A DNA stretch of 7,025 nt from Anaerolineaceae bacterium (GCA_003158355.1 PMIV01000084.1:1326-8350), one strand, 5' to 3'. Positions 1 through 5,127 are shown, counted from the first letter of the stretch. Notes: a model not told the origin generated them from the sequence alone. Translations and numbers: made by a program.

Positions 1-384
1 GCCGACCGCTACCGTCTTTCGGAACGCGTGCTGCGTGAAGTGCTGGCCACCCCGCGCGAGCAGTGGGAACGCATGATCCGTCTGGCCATTCAAAACCAGC
101 TCACCTCCGACGAAGTAGCCGAGGTTGCTGCCACCCCGCCACCCGCATCCGAACCAGCAGGCGAAAAGCGCGTCTCCAATCCCGTCTTGCCGGAACCGAG
201 CCGCCAGGCCACCCGTTCTTTAAAACGCTTTCTCGCCACATTAGACGAACTGGATGAGTATGACCGCGACCAGGTATTGGATGAAATCGCCGACACAGTC
301 GTCAGCCGCGGCAATGGAGGCAGCGCGCTGGAACTCCTCGAAGAACTCACTCGCCTCATCCGCGCACGCCTGGACCGCAATTAA
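1..384 (+). CDS. ParB-like partition protein, C-terminal part (5' end outside window)
   Basis: The reading frame is open from base 1 to the TAA at 382-384, so the window holds only the last 127 residues of a longer protein. The first ~43 residues (LSERVLREVLATP, then a segment containing LTSDEVAEVA) resemble the part of ParB/Spo0J-family proteins just after the helix-turn-helix, where 'LS..h.r.lL.l...eq....a..i...gLs.re.e' is usual. A Pro/Ala-rich linker (about residues 44-60) follows. The last ~55 residues are acidic and basic, predicted helical, and could be the dimerisation domain. ParB proteins bind parS DNA and work with ParA in DNA segregation. The parA gene 496 bases downstream and the parS-like palindromes directly behind this gene support the call. 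The N-terminal CTPase domain, which would be decisive, is not in the window. A ParB-related nucleoid-occlusion or KorB-like regulator remains possible. Confidence 0.6.
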   Translation, partial: ADRYRLSERVLREVLATPREQWERMIRLAIQNQLTSDEVAEVAATPPPASEPAGEKRVSNPVLPEPSRQATRSLKRFLATLDELDEYDRDQVLDEIADTVVSRGNGGSALELLEELTRLIRARLDRN

Positions 385-403
385 TTATTCCCCTCAATTA
401 CAC

Positions 404-435
404 AAAGACGCCTTTCAACAGGCGTCTTTTATTTT
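404..435 (+). terminator. Rho-independent terminator after the parB-like gene
   Basis: A perfect 10-bp stem (AAAGACGCCT at 404-413, AGGCGTCTTT at 420-429) has a 6-base loop TTCAAC. The T-rich tract TTTTATTTTT overlaps the stem end. It lies 20 bases after the stop codon, so it should end the parB-like transcript and separate it from parA. Confidence 0.9.
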
Positions 436-436
436 T

Positions 437-460
437 AAAGTGTTACCGCGGTAACACTTT
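437..460. promoter_or_regulatory. parS-like palindrome S1 (perfect 24-bp dyad)
   Basis: Bases 437-460 are a perfect 24-bp palindrome centred between 448 and 449. Its 16-bp core TGTTACCGCGGTAACA (441-456) has the outline of the classical bacterial parS site TGTTTCACGTGAAACA: same length, same TGTT/AACA ends, different centre. Four related copies lie in this window, all within or beside the par genes. A ParB-binding centromere site is the favoured reading. The copy also directly follows the terminator hairpin, and LacI/GntR-type operators can have TGTTACCGGTAACA-like sequences, so an operator is the main alternative. Confidence 0.65.
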
Positions 461-504
461 TGAACAGCCAACTTGGGTATTTTTAGCCTGACAAATTTTG
501 ACGG

Positions 505-524
505 AGTGTAACCGTGGTTACACT
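505..524. promoter_or_regulatory. parS-like palindrome S2
   Basis: AGTGTAACC (505-513) and GGTTACACT (516-524) form a 20-bp dyad with only the central base pair mismatched. The 16-bp core is TGTAACCGTGGTTACA (507-522), related to S1 at 441-456. The centres of S1 and S2 are 66 bp apart. Confidence 0.6.
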
Positions 525-727
525 TTTAAGTACTTTATTTTTAATTTTCCCTGTCAAATTTCAATCAAGGATCACTTGTTCCTTTTACCTGAAAAGACAA
601 ATTTTTGGTCGATCATTCCAAAGTAAATTTTCAATGATTTTCATTTAAATTGGGTCTCCTCCCTGGACATGACTATCTTTACGTGTTTCTTTATTTAAAC
701 GGCCTTTCTTGCCTTTTCATGGTCATT
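525..727. other. AT-rich intergenic stretch without a gene
   Basis: The 495 bases between the parB-like gene and parA hold a terminator (404-435), two palindromes (437-460, 505-524) and three direct repeats with a possible promoter (731-818). The remaining 203 bases are AT-rich and have no convincing ORF. The only weak structure seen is GACAAATTTT at 490-499 recurring at 596-605, and TTGGGTCTCC at 650-659, which resembles an inverted degenerate copy of the GGYGACCCTT repeats. Confidence 0.5.
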
Positions 728-730
728 AGA

Positions 731-818
731 GGTGACCCTTATTGTTGCTGCCGATTATTACCAGAGGCGACCCTTGTTTTACTGGATTAATCAGATACAA
801 TTATCAAGGGCGACCCTT
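731..818. repeat. Three GG(T/C)GACCCTT direct repeats upstream of parA
   Basis: The 10-mer occurs at 731-740 (GGTGACCCTT), 766-775 (GGCGACCCTT) and 809-818 (GGCGACCCTT), with purine-rich AGA or AAG before it each time. Start-to-start spacing is 35 and 43 bases. The third copy is itself a dyad (AAGGG cga CCCTT, 806-818); the others are imperfect dyads. Copies two and three flank the candidate parA promoter at 774-801, which suggests an operator for autoregulation of the parA operon. The binding protein could be ParA, the RHH protein or the ParB-like protein. Confidence 0.6.
774..801 (+). promoter_or_regulatory. Candidate parA promoter
   Basis: TTGTTT (774-779), a 16-base spacer and TACAAT (796-801) make a plausible sigma-70-type promoter. 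It would start transcription near 808, about 72 bases before the parA start codon. It is placed between two GGCGACCCTT repeats, one touching the -35 element and one covering the expected start site. The match is moderate and no other strong candidate was seen in the region. Confidence 0.35.
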
Positions 819-879
819 ATATTTTAAAGTCGCATTCATTTACAACAACTTATTGGCTATTTATGGAGAATCATTTCGT

Positions 880-1659
880 ATGCGTGTAATTGCCTTTGCC
901 AATCAAAAAGGAGGGGTCGGAAAAACCACCTGCGCCGTGACACTGGCGGATGGACTGGCGCGCAAAAAATTGCGCGTGCTGCTCATCGACCTCGACCCGC
1001 AAGGGCATGCCGCTCTTTCGCTGGGTTTTCAAAAATCCGCCGGGTTGTATCATTTTCTCAGCCTGGAAGAACCACTTAAAAATTTGGTCGTACACGCCCG
1101 CCCGAACCTGGACCTGCTCCCCGGGGATAAATTAACTGAGAAAGTAAAACACCAAATCGCGCTGATGGACTTTCGCAAAACAATCCTGAGCGACCATCTG
1201 ACAGGCTTGGATTATGACGCGGTCATCCTTGACCTGGCGCCGTCATTGGATGTTTTACACATCAACGGATTGAGCGCCAGCGATTGGGTGGTCATCCCCA
1301 CTCGGCTGGATATGCTCTCGATTGACGGGGTGAAAGAGGTTTTACTGACGATGGCTGAGTTAAGCCAGAGCGGAAAGTGTTACCGCGGTTACAGTATTTT
1401 GCCGACATTTTTTGAGCGCACCACCAAAGAAACGCTGTCGCAGTTTCGCGAATTGGTGCAAACTTTTTCCGGCCATGTTTGGCCCCCCATTCCCCAGGAC
1501 GCTTCGGTGCGGGCGGCCTCGGCGCAGGGGAAGACCCTCTGGGAAACCAGCCGCAATACATCGGCATTGTTGGGATTTAAAAACGGCCGCCAATTCCAGG
1601 GCGGCTTTAACCAGGTATTGGAACGCTTATTGGAGGTGATCCGTGACGAAAAAGAATGA
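880..1659 (+). CDS. parA: ParA/Soj-family partition ATPase
   Basis: A 259-residue P-loop ATPase of the ParA/MinD superfamily, which drives DNA segregation by ATP-dependent binding to the nucleoid and release by its partner protein. Visible motifs are the deviant Walker A KGGVGKTT (residues 10-17, signature Lys10), the Walker A' region LLIDLDPQG (34-42) and Walker B DAVILDLAPS (113-122), where Ala replaces the usual first Pro of D-x-P-P. The N-terminus begins almost directly with the first beta strand, so there is no N-terminal HTH; the size fits chromosomal Soj or type Ib plasmid ParA. The ATG at 880 is chosen because MRVIAFANQKGG is the typical family start and GGAGA (865-869) precedes it. 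The frame is open further upstream (a TTG at 742 would add 46 residues), but those residues cover the repeat/promoter region and look non-coding. The 3' end overlaps the next gene by 17 bases, so the two are co-translated. Confidence 0.93.
   Translation: MRVIAFANQKGGVGKTTCAVTLADGLARKKLRVLLIDLDPQGHAALSLGFQKSAGLYHFLSLEEPLKNLVVHARPNLDLLPGDKLTEKVKHQIALMDFRKTILSDHLTGLDYDAVILDLAPSLDVLHINGLSASDWVVIPTRLDMLSIDGVKEVLLTMAELSQSGKCYRGYSILPTFFERTTKETLSQFRELVQTFSGHVWPPIPQDASVRAASAQGKTLWETSRNTSALLGFKNGRQFQGGFNQVLERLLEVIRDEKE
1378..1393. promoter_or_regulatory. parS-like palindrome S3 inside parA
   Basis: TGTTACCGCGGTTACA differs from the core of S1 (441-456) by a single base. It lies within the parA coding sequence, where it encodes C-Y-R-G-Y around residues 167-171. 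A site inside a par gene is known for parS (for example in Bacillus spo0J), whereas a transcriptional operator this deep in a gene would be unusual. Confidence 0.55.
1632..1645 (+). promoter_or_regulatory. Strong ribosome binding site and GTG start inside the end of parA
   Basis: GGAGGTGAT (1632-1640) matches the 16S rRNA anti-Shine-Dalgarno sequence over nine bases. It sits 6 bases (from GGAGG) before the GTG at 1643-1645. It fixes the start of the RHH gene within the last codons of parA and implies efficient, coupled translation. Confidence 0.8.
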
Positions 1660-2032
1660 ACCCAGACCCATTACACTTGACCCCGCCGTGGCCGATCTCT
1701 TGGCCAGTATGGAAAAACGCCAGGCAGAAGCCCAGATGCCCCGTCAACAACGCGAACGTATAGTGAAGCAGCGCATCAAGATCCAATCCCGCCGCGAACA
1801 GCGTGCTACGTATGATCTTCCCCCCATGCTGCGGGAATCCATCCGATCTCTGGCTGAGGAATTAAAGATCCCGGCCAGCCAACTGGTTACCCTGGCCTTG
1901 ATCCGATTCATGCGTTCTTACAATGCAGGTGAAATCGACCTGGGACAATACAAGCAGCCTTCGCGCAGTCCGCGTTATGATTGGAATCTGGTTCTGACAA
2001 AGGAATTATTGAATTTACAAAAGAAGAAATAA
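1643..2032 (+). CDS. Small basic protein with predicted ribbon-helix-helix DNA-binding domain, in operon with parA
   Basis: A 129-residue, highly basic protein. Residues 1-52 are charged and probably helical or disordered (many Arg, Lys, Gln, Glu). Residues 54-92 fit a ribbon-helix-helix of the Arc/MetJ/CopG kind: a short strand RATYDLP, helix A about 61-75 (MLRESIRSLAEELK), a turn at IPAS, helix B about 79-92 (SQLVTLALIRFMRSY). A charged tail follows. It starts on GTG, selected by a near-perfect ribosome binding site, and overlaps parA by 17 bases. By analogy with plasmid ParG, omega and similar RHH proteins encoded next to a ParA, it may be the ParA partner or centromere-binding protein and/or the operon repressor. 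This role is inferred from fold and position only. The tandem repeats starting 60 bases after its stop are an obvious candidate target. I do not recognise a named family. Confidence 0.8.
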   Translation: MTKKNEPRPITLDPAVADLLASMEKRQAEAQMPRQQRERIVKQRIKIQSRREQRATYDLPPMLRESIRSLAEELKIPASQLVTLALIRFMRSYNAGEIDLGQYKQPSRSPRYDWNLVLTKELLNLQKKK

Positions 2033-2040
2033 AGGGCGGA

Positions 2041-2091
2041 GAATTAACTTAAAGTAGTTAAAGTCTTTAATTAAGTAGTGAATAGAAACAT
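2041..2091. other. AT-rich segment preceding the tandem repeat array
   Basis: By count, bases 2041-2090 are about 78% A+T, with repeated TTAAAG/TTAAGTAGT words. It directly abuts the array at 2092-2317. An AT-rich block beside iterons is the usual arrangement of an iteron-type replication origin, where it serves as the melting region, but no DnaA box of the TTATCCACA type was found here, so this is only a suggestion. Confidence 0.35.
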
Positions 2092-2317
2092 GTGCATTTT
2101 CTGCACTCAAGAGAGGTGCGATTTTTGCATTCACTTGAGGGGTGAATTTTGCACTCTGGCTGCCTTAAGGAAAAGATTTCATTCAGGCCAGCGGGCAAAG
2201 ATTTCGTGCAGGCCATAATGCAAGATTTGCCTCTTCGCCAGCTTGCATGTTTTGCCTGAAGGCCAAGAGGCAATAATTGCAATCAGGCCAGAGTGAAATA
2301 GATGCATTCAGGAAGAT
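2092..2317. repeat. Nine degenerate tandem (iteron-like) repeats of about 24-25 bp
   Basis: Units by eye: 2092-2115, 2116-2141, 2142-2170, 2171-2195, 2196-2219, 2220-2244, 2245-2269, 2270-2293 and 2294-2317 (24, 26, 29, 25, 24, 25, 25, 24 and 24 bases). The rough consensus is GCAAGATTTTGC followed by ATTCAGGCCAGAG. The left three units (GTG..TTTTGCACTC type) form one subgroup and the right six (..GATTTG..TCAGGCCAG) another. The array fills the convergent space between the RHH gene and the PPOX gene and ends at a parS-like site. It also contains a 9-bp inverted repeat, TTGCCTCTT (2227-2235) and AAGAGGCAA (2265-2273). Unit lengths not divisible by three argue against coding. Candidate roles are a centromere for the ParA/RHH pair or a plasmid-type origin. 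Unit limits are approximate. Confidence 0.7.
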
Positions 2318-2320
2318 AAA

Positions 2321-2352
2321 AAATAACCGCGGAAAGCGTTACCGCGGTTACA
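2321..2352. promoter_or_regulatory. Double parS-like site S4/S5 beyond the repeat array
   Basis: Bases 2337-2352 read CGTTACCGCGGTTACA, differing from S3 (1378-1393) by only one base. The 16 bases directly before it (2321-2336, AAATAACCGCGGAAAG) keep the ACCGCGG centre, so two sites lie head to tail at exactly 16-bp spacing, one good and one degenerate. Together with S1-S3 they bracket parA, the RHH gene and the array. Confidence 0.55.
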
Positions 2353-2372
2353 TATTTAATGGAGTGGATGCA

Positions 2373-2765
2373 TTATTCTGTTTTTAAAGCGACTTTAATG
2401 AACACACGCTTCTTTTTCTGCAATTTTGAAAAAGCACTGGAAATACGCAGTGCCGCACCATACTTCTGTTCGAACATGGTTTTGACAGTTTTAATCGACT
2501 CTTCCGATTCAACGAAAGCAGCCTCAGCCGGGGACCAGTCGCCGGTCAGATCACCATTCATTTTACACGGGGCAACCTTTACCTCAGCGTTGTGGCGTAA
2601 TCGTTTTACCTTACCGGAATCACTGCGGGTTAAAAGGAATAAAAGACCACCTGATTCGACGAACCATACCGGAGTACGAATCCCTTCGCCCGATCTTCGA
2701 TACGTTTCGAGATTCATATACTTGGCATTCGAATATGCTTGTGTTAAGTTTTCAGTTTGCATCAT
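2373..2765 (-). CDS. PPOX-class F420-dependent enzyme (Rv2061-like)
   Basis: A 130-residue single-domain protein with the split-barrel fold of pyridoxamine-5'-phosphate oxidase-like enzymes. Seen in order: a short helix with YMNLETYRRSGEGIRTPVWF (residues 16-35), beta strand LLFLLTRSDSGKVKRLRHN (41-59, the typical cofactor phosphate-binding stretch 'T...GKvkRlR.n') and a strand VKVAPC followed by GDLTGDW (62-77). This pattern matches the F420-binding subgroup of the family. F420-dependent members reduce or oxidise small molecules in the cytoplasm; the substrate cannot be told. The start at 2765 (MM) follows AGGAGG at 2781-2776 with a 10-base gap, slightly long. It lies 77 bases downstream of the grpB-like gene on the same strand and converges with the par operon. 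FMN or haem binding instead of F420 is possible. Confidence 0.85.
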   Translation of the reverse strand: MMQTENLTQAYSNAKYMNLETYRRSGEGIRTPVWFVESGGLLFLLTRSDSGKVKRLRHNAEVKVAPCKMNGDLTGDWSPAEAAFVESEESIKTVKTMFEQKYGAALRISSAFSKLQKKKRVFIKVALKTE

Positions 2766-2825
2766 AAGTGATAAACCTCCTCATCTTATGAACATGATAC
2801 GGTTTTCTTCTCAATATTTCATTAG

Positions 2826-2841
2826 AATTCAGGCCTGAATT
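2826..2841. promoter_or_regulatory. Perfect 16-bp palindrome between the PPOX and GrpB genes
   Basis: AATTCAGGCCTGAATT is fully self-complementary and ends one base before the grpB-like stop codon (2845-2843). Its half ATTCAGGCC is also the core of the tandem array units (for example 2181-2189). It may be a site for the same protein, or a weak hairpin between the two genes. Confidence 0.4.
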
Positions 2842-2842
2842 G

Positions 2843-3364
2843 TTATGAGGGGAAGAGAAGCGCTTTTTCGATGAAATCGCTCTTCGCATCCGTGTAGGCT
2901 TCGCGGTCGTAGCGGTAACGTTTGGCCAACTCGTATTTCAATTTGGCATATTTTTCAGCCAGGTCAGGATGAGCGCGCAGCAGGTCACGGAAACGCAAGT
3001 GGTCAATGAAGAACTGGGAATCTGGCTCGGCAATGTGCAGATGATGCGTGTGCGCATTTGCAGTTAATTTTTGCAGGTATCTGCGTTCCGGGATCTCTTT
3101 TTCGAGTTCGGAGATGTATCGATAGCCCAAAAGTTCCAAAGGGGGAAGGAAACGGCAGGCATCCTCCAAACGCCGCACACCAATGAGGATATCAATGACG
3201 GGTTTGGCAGGTAAGCCGGGTACGGCTGTAGAACCGATGTGTTCGATGCAGATCGTATAAGGAGAGATCACTTGGAGCAGGCGCGCTTTTTCTTCCTCAA
3301 ATTGCAAAGGCCACTTAAAGGAATAAGGTTCGATGATCACCGGGAAAGGTTTTGATCTATTCAT
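2843..3364 (-). CDS. GrpB-family protein (UPF0157, nucleotidyltransferase-like)
   Basis: A 173-residue cytoplasmic protein of the GrpB family, which belongs to the nucleotidyltransferase superfamily; its reaction is not established. Typical pieces are visible: VIIEPYSFKWPLQFEEEK near the N-terminus, the signature IEHIGSTAVPGLPAKPVID (residues 40-58) with the GS motif and Asp58, HTHHLHIAE (105-113), and a C-terminal helix pair beginning DHLRFRDLLRAHPDLAEKY (121-139). Length is normal for the family. The ATG at 3364 is preferred because family members usually start a few residues before the 'PYD..WP..F..E' motif. A TTG at 3397, overlapping the tetR stop, would add 11 residues and cannot be excluded. 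Neither start has a clear ribosome binding site, so translation may be coupled to tetR, whose stop is 25 bases upstream. Confidence 0.9.
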   Translation of the reverse strand: MNRSKPFPVIIEPYSFKWPLQFEEEKARLLQVISPYTICIEHIGSTAVPGLPAKPVIDILIGVRRLEDACRFLPPLELLGYRYISELEKEIPERRYLQKLTANAHTHHLHIAEPDSQFFIDHLRFRDLLRAHPDLAEKYAKLKYELAKRYRYDREAYTDAKSDFIEKALLFPS

Positions 3365-3389
3365 TTTATTATGCGTATAGATATGATTT

Positions 3390-3995
3390 TCAGGCAAGAA
3401 TACCGCGCAGGTAGATCTCGATCATATCTTGCAGGGCGGCTGTCTGGGTTTGCGGATCGGGGGTTTTGCCGAGAAGCATTTCAGTGGTATGGAAGGAATA
3501 GAACAGTCCGAAAAAAGCACGCATCATACTATCGGCCGAATAGGCTTTGAGTGACGACGGATCGCGCTTCATGCGCATAGCAAAATTGTTCAGGCGCGCT
3601 CCCACCTCCGGATATGCAGCCTGCAGGTGTTGGCCTTGAAATTCCACCACGTCAATGAAAACCAGCTTAATTAAGTCCGGGCGGGCAGAGAGAGCGGTGA
3701 CCATGCGGCGGGCGGCCGTGCGCACCAGGTCTTCTACTGTGTTCCCCTGTGAATTATCCAGAGCCAATAAAAGGATGGTATAGGGGTTGTAAGCTTCAAA
3801 GACAGCTTTGAATAACTCATCTTTTCCGGAAAAATAGGTATACAATGAACCTAGAGCCATTCCGGACTCTTTTGAGATCTGGCGCATGGTGGTGCCATGA
3901 AAGCCTTGTTCCAAAAAGAGACGGTGAGCGGATGATACGATTTGCTTTCGGGAATGGTCGGGGTCAGGGATTTTATATTCTGAACGTTCGTTCAT
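3390..3995 (-). CDS. TetR/AcrR-family transcriptional regulator
   Basis: A 201-residue regulator of the TetR family. The N-terminal DNA-binding domain spans about residues 14-62: KQIVSSAHRLFLEQGFHGTT, then QISKESGMALGSLYTYFSGK (39-58), which is the recognition helix and the highly conserved 'G...g.lY.YF.sKe.L' end. The rest (about 70-201) is an all-helical ligand-binding and dimerisation domain without recognisable specificity. It acts as a cytoplasmic homodimer, usually a repressor released by a small molecule. It is the first gene of a - strand run with the grpB-like and PPOX genes and is divergent from the lipoprotein gene at 4123. A short inverted repeat 32 bases upstream (4028-4042) may be its operator and might also serve the divergent gene. 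The ATG at 3995 has no strong ribosome binding site. Confidence 0.92.
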   Translation of the reverse strand: MNERSEYKIPDPDHSRKQIVSSAHRLFLEQGFHGTTMRQISKESGMALGSLYTYFSGKDELFKAVFEAYNPYTILLLALDNSQGNTVEDLVRTAARRMVTALSARPDLIKLVFIDVVEFQGQHLQAAYPEVGARLNNFAMRMKRDPSSLKAYSADSMMRAFFGLFYSFHTTEMLLGKTPDPQTQTAALQDMIEIYLRGILA

Positions 3996-4027
3996 GGATT
4001 TATTCTAATCCAGAGGTAAAATTATGT

Positions 4028-4042
4028 CTATCAATATGATAG
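4028..4042. promoter_or_regulatory. Inverted repeat, possible TetR operator
   Basis: CTATCA (4028-4033) and TGATAG (4037-4042) are perfect arms around a 3-base centre. The site lies in the 127-base divergent region between tetR and the lipoprotein gene, where TetR-family proteins often bind their own promoter. The size and symmetry fit such an operator; binding is inferred. Confidence 0.4.
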
Positions 4043-4122
4043 GTTCTCGATGAAATCAACACAACTTCTCAATAATTCTAATTTAAAGTATTATCTAGGA
4101 GAATTCTGTTTAGGAGGAAAAA

Positions 4123-5064
4123 ATGTTTAAAAAAATTACAATCGTTGGTATTCTTCCATGTCTATTTTTACTCGCCGGCTGTGCAGCACTGACTGGAAAC
4201 CAGAATGCCTCAAATTCGAATCAGGTAATTGTGGTCACTGCCACGCCTGAACCAGAAACCAAGGTACTTGTAGTTACGGCTACACCTGAAGCGGTACAAT
4301 ACGTTATCATTACAGCCACTCCTGAACCAGCCACCGAAGTACCCACCGCCACTGCCACCTCAGCGCCAACAGCTACCCCGGTCCCAGTGATCAAAATGGC
4401 AAATACTACTTTACAGAGTGACCACTCGATCTACGTCAGTTGGAATGCAGATGGTTATATGCCAAGCGGGTTTGAAGTTGTTTGGTCAACGACCAATTCT
4501 TCGCCTTCGTTCCCCGGGGATTCTTCCACATACATCAGTGATGTTAACGCTCGTACAGCGACCATTCAAACCGAATCGGGAAAGACTTACTACATCCGCG
4601 TTTGCCGCTATATAAATGGAGCCTGCGATTTGTACAGCGATGTTGTCTCAGTAAGTTCTGGCAATTACGCGACGCAATATCAAAATCCGGCATACAATCA
4701 GCCATATTCGCATCCTTATTACCAACAGCAGACCAGACCTTATTGCGGTGGTTACAACAACGCGACAGCCACTGTAGTCAATCCATACATTGCTATTTCC
4801 TCGGTTCGTTATATTGGATATGAAAGAGCTGCTATCCGTTGGCAGGCGAGCGGTAGTTTCCCCAATGGATTTCTCATCCTTTATTCAACTGCCTCATCAG
4901 CGCCAACTTACGGCGATTATTCAGCTTATTCGATCAGCAGCCCCAATACCCGCTACTATGAAGTCAGCGGCGTAAAGGACACAACCTACTACTATAGAAT
5001 TTGCCGCTTTAACGGTACAAGCTGTGATTTGTATTCGAATGTGTATTCCTATACATTCAAATAG
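4123..5064 (+). CDS. Surface lipoprotein with VTATPE repeats and two fibronectin-III-like modules
   Basis: A 313-residue predicted lipoprotein. Residues 1-20 are a signal peptide with lipobox L17-A-G-C20. Next come three V(V/I)TATPE repeats (37-43, 50-56, 62-68) and a Thr/Ala/Pro linker to about residue 88, a stalk typical of Anaerolineae surface proteins. Module 1 (about 91-178) and module 2 (about 220-313) are beta-rich, fibronectin III-like and similar to each other. Each has W, a GF(E/L) strand, then a YY(I/Y)R(V/I)CR...C ending with a C-x6-C pair (Cys161/168 and Cys294/301) followed by DLYS. They are joined by a Tyr/Gln/Asn/Pro-rich segment (181-210) with one more Cys (208). AGGAGG at 4112-4117 sets the start. 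A paralog with one such module follows 152 bases downstream. The function is unknown; adhesion or carbohydrate/peptide binding outside the cell is plausible. The fold call is from pattern only. Confidence 0.88.
   Translation: MFKKITIVGILPCLFLLAGCAALTGNQNASNSNQVIVVTATPEPETKVLVVTATPEAVQYVIITATPEPATEVPTATATSAPTATPVPVIKMANTTLQSDHSIYVSWNADGYMPSGFEVVWSTTNSSPSFPGDSSTYISDVNARTATIQTESGKTYYIRVCRYINGACDLYSDVVSVSSGNYATQYQNPAYNQPYSHPYYQQQTRPYCGGYNNATATVVNPYIAISSVRYIGYERAAIRWQASGSFPNGFLILYSTASSAPTYGDYSAYSISSPNTRYYEVSGVKDTTYYYRICRFNGTSCDLYSNVYSYTFK
4225..4326 (+). repeat. Three in-gene repeats encoding V(V/I)TATPE
   Basis: The heptad VVTATPE, VVTATPE, IITATPE is encoded at 4231-4251, 4270-4290 and 4306-4326, at 13- and 12-residue spacing. 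Codons differ between copies (act gcc acg, acg gct aca, aca gcc act), so the protein pattern is kept while the DNA has diverged, pointing to selection for the stalk sequence. Confidence 0.8.
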
Positions 5065-5086
5065 TCTCTAAATATTTTGTGTCCTA

Positions 5087-5127
5087 AATTAATCCTTTCA
5101 TGTTGATATAATGTGAAAGGATTAATT
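5087..5127 (+). promoter_or_regulatory. 14-bp dyad enclosing an extended -10 element, between the two lipoprotein genes
   Basis: AATTAATCCTTTCA (5087-5100) and TGAAAGGATTAATT (5114-5127) are perfect 14-bp arms. The 13-base interior holds TGATATAAT (5104-5112), a TGnTATAAT extended -10 element. No good -35 is visible, as is allowed for this promoter class. Transcription would start near 5119, inside the right arm, giving a leader of about 100 bases before 5217. There is no T-run after the dyad, so a Rho-independent terminator for the upstream gene is less likely. A repressor- or activator-bound promoter is the favoured reading. Confidence 0.5.

Noticed and set aside
301..330. GCCGCGGC palindrome in the parB-like gene as another parS-like site
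   Set aside because: Only the central bases agree; the TGTTAC/GTAACA arms that define the other sites are absent.
719..790. Short ORF of 23 codons (ATG at 719) across the direct repeats, possible leader peptide
   Set aside because: There is no ribosome binding site, it would start upstream of the candidate promoter, and its content is explained by the repeats.
742..879. Upstream extension of ParA from a TTG at 742
   Set aside because: The 46 extra residues have no counterpart in Soj-type ParA, cover two of the direct repeats and the likely promoter, and lack a ribosome binding site, whereas the ATG at 880 has one and gives the typical family N-terminus.
2067..2282. 71-codon ORF on the - strand across the tandem array
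   Set aside because: Its repeated ECK-type pattern is just the translation of the repeats. Unit lengths of 24-29 are not all multiples of three, so the pattern breaks down, and no ribosome binding site was seen.
2092..2317. CRISPR array
   Set aside because: Units are directly abutting and degenerate over their whole length, with no constant repeat alternating with unique spacers, and no cas gene is present.
2359..2838. 159-codon ORF on the + strand
   Set aside because: It is antisense to the PPOX enzyme gene, whose protein shows clear family motifs and has a ribosome binding site.
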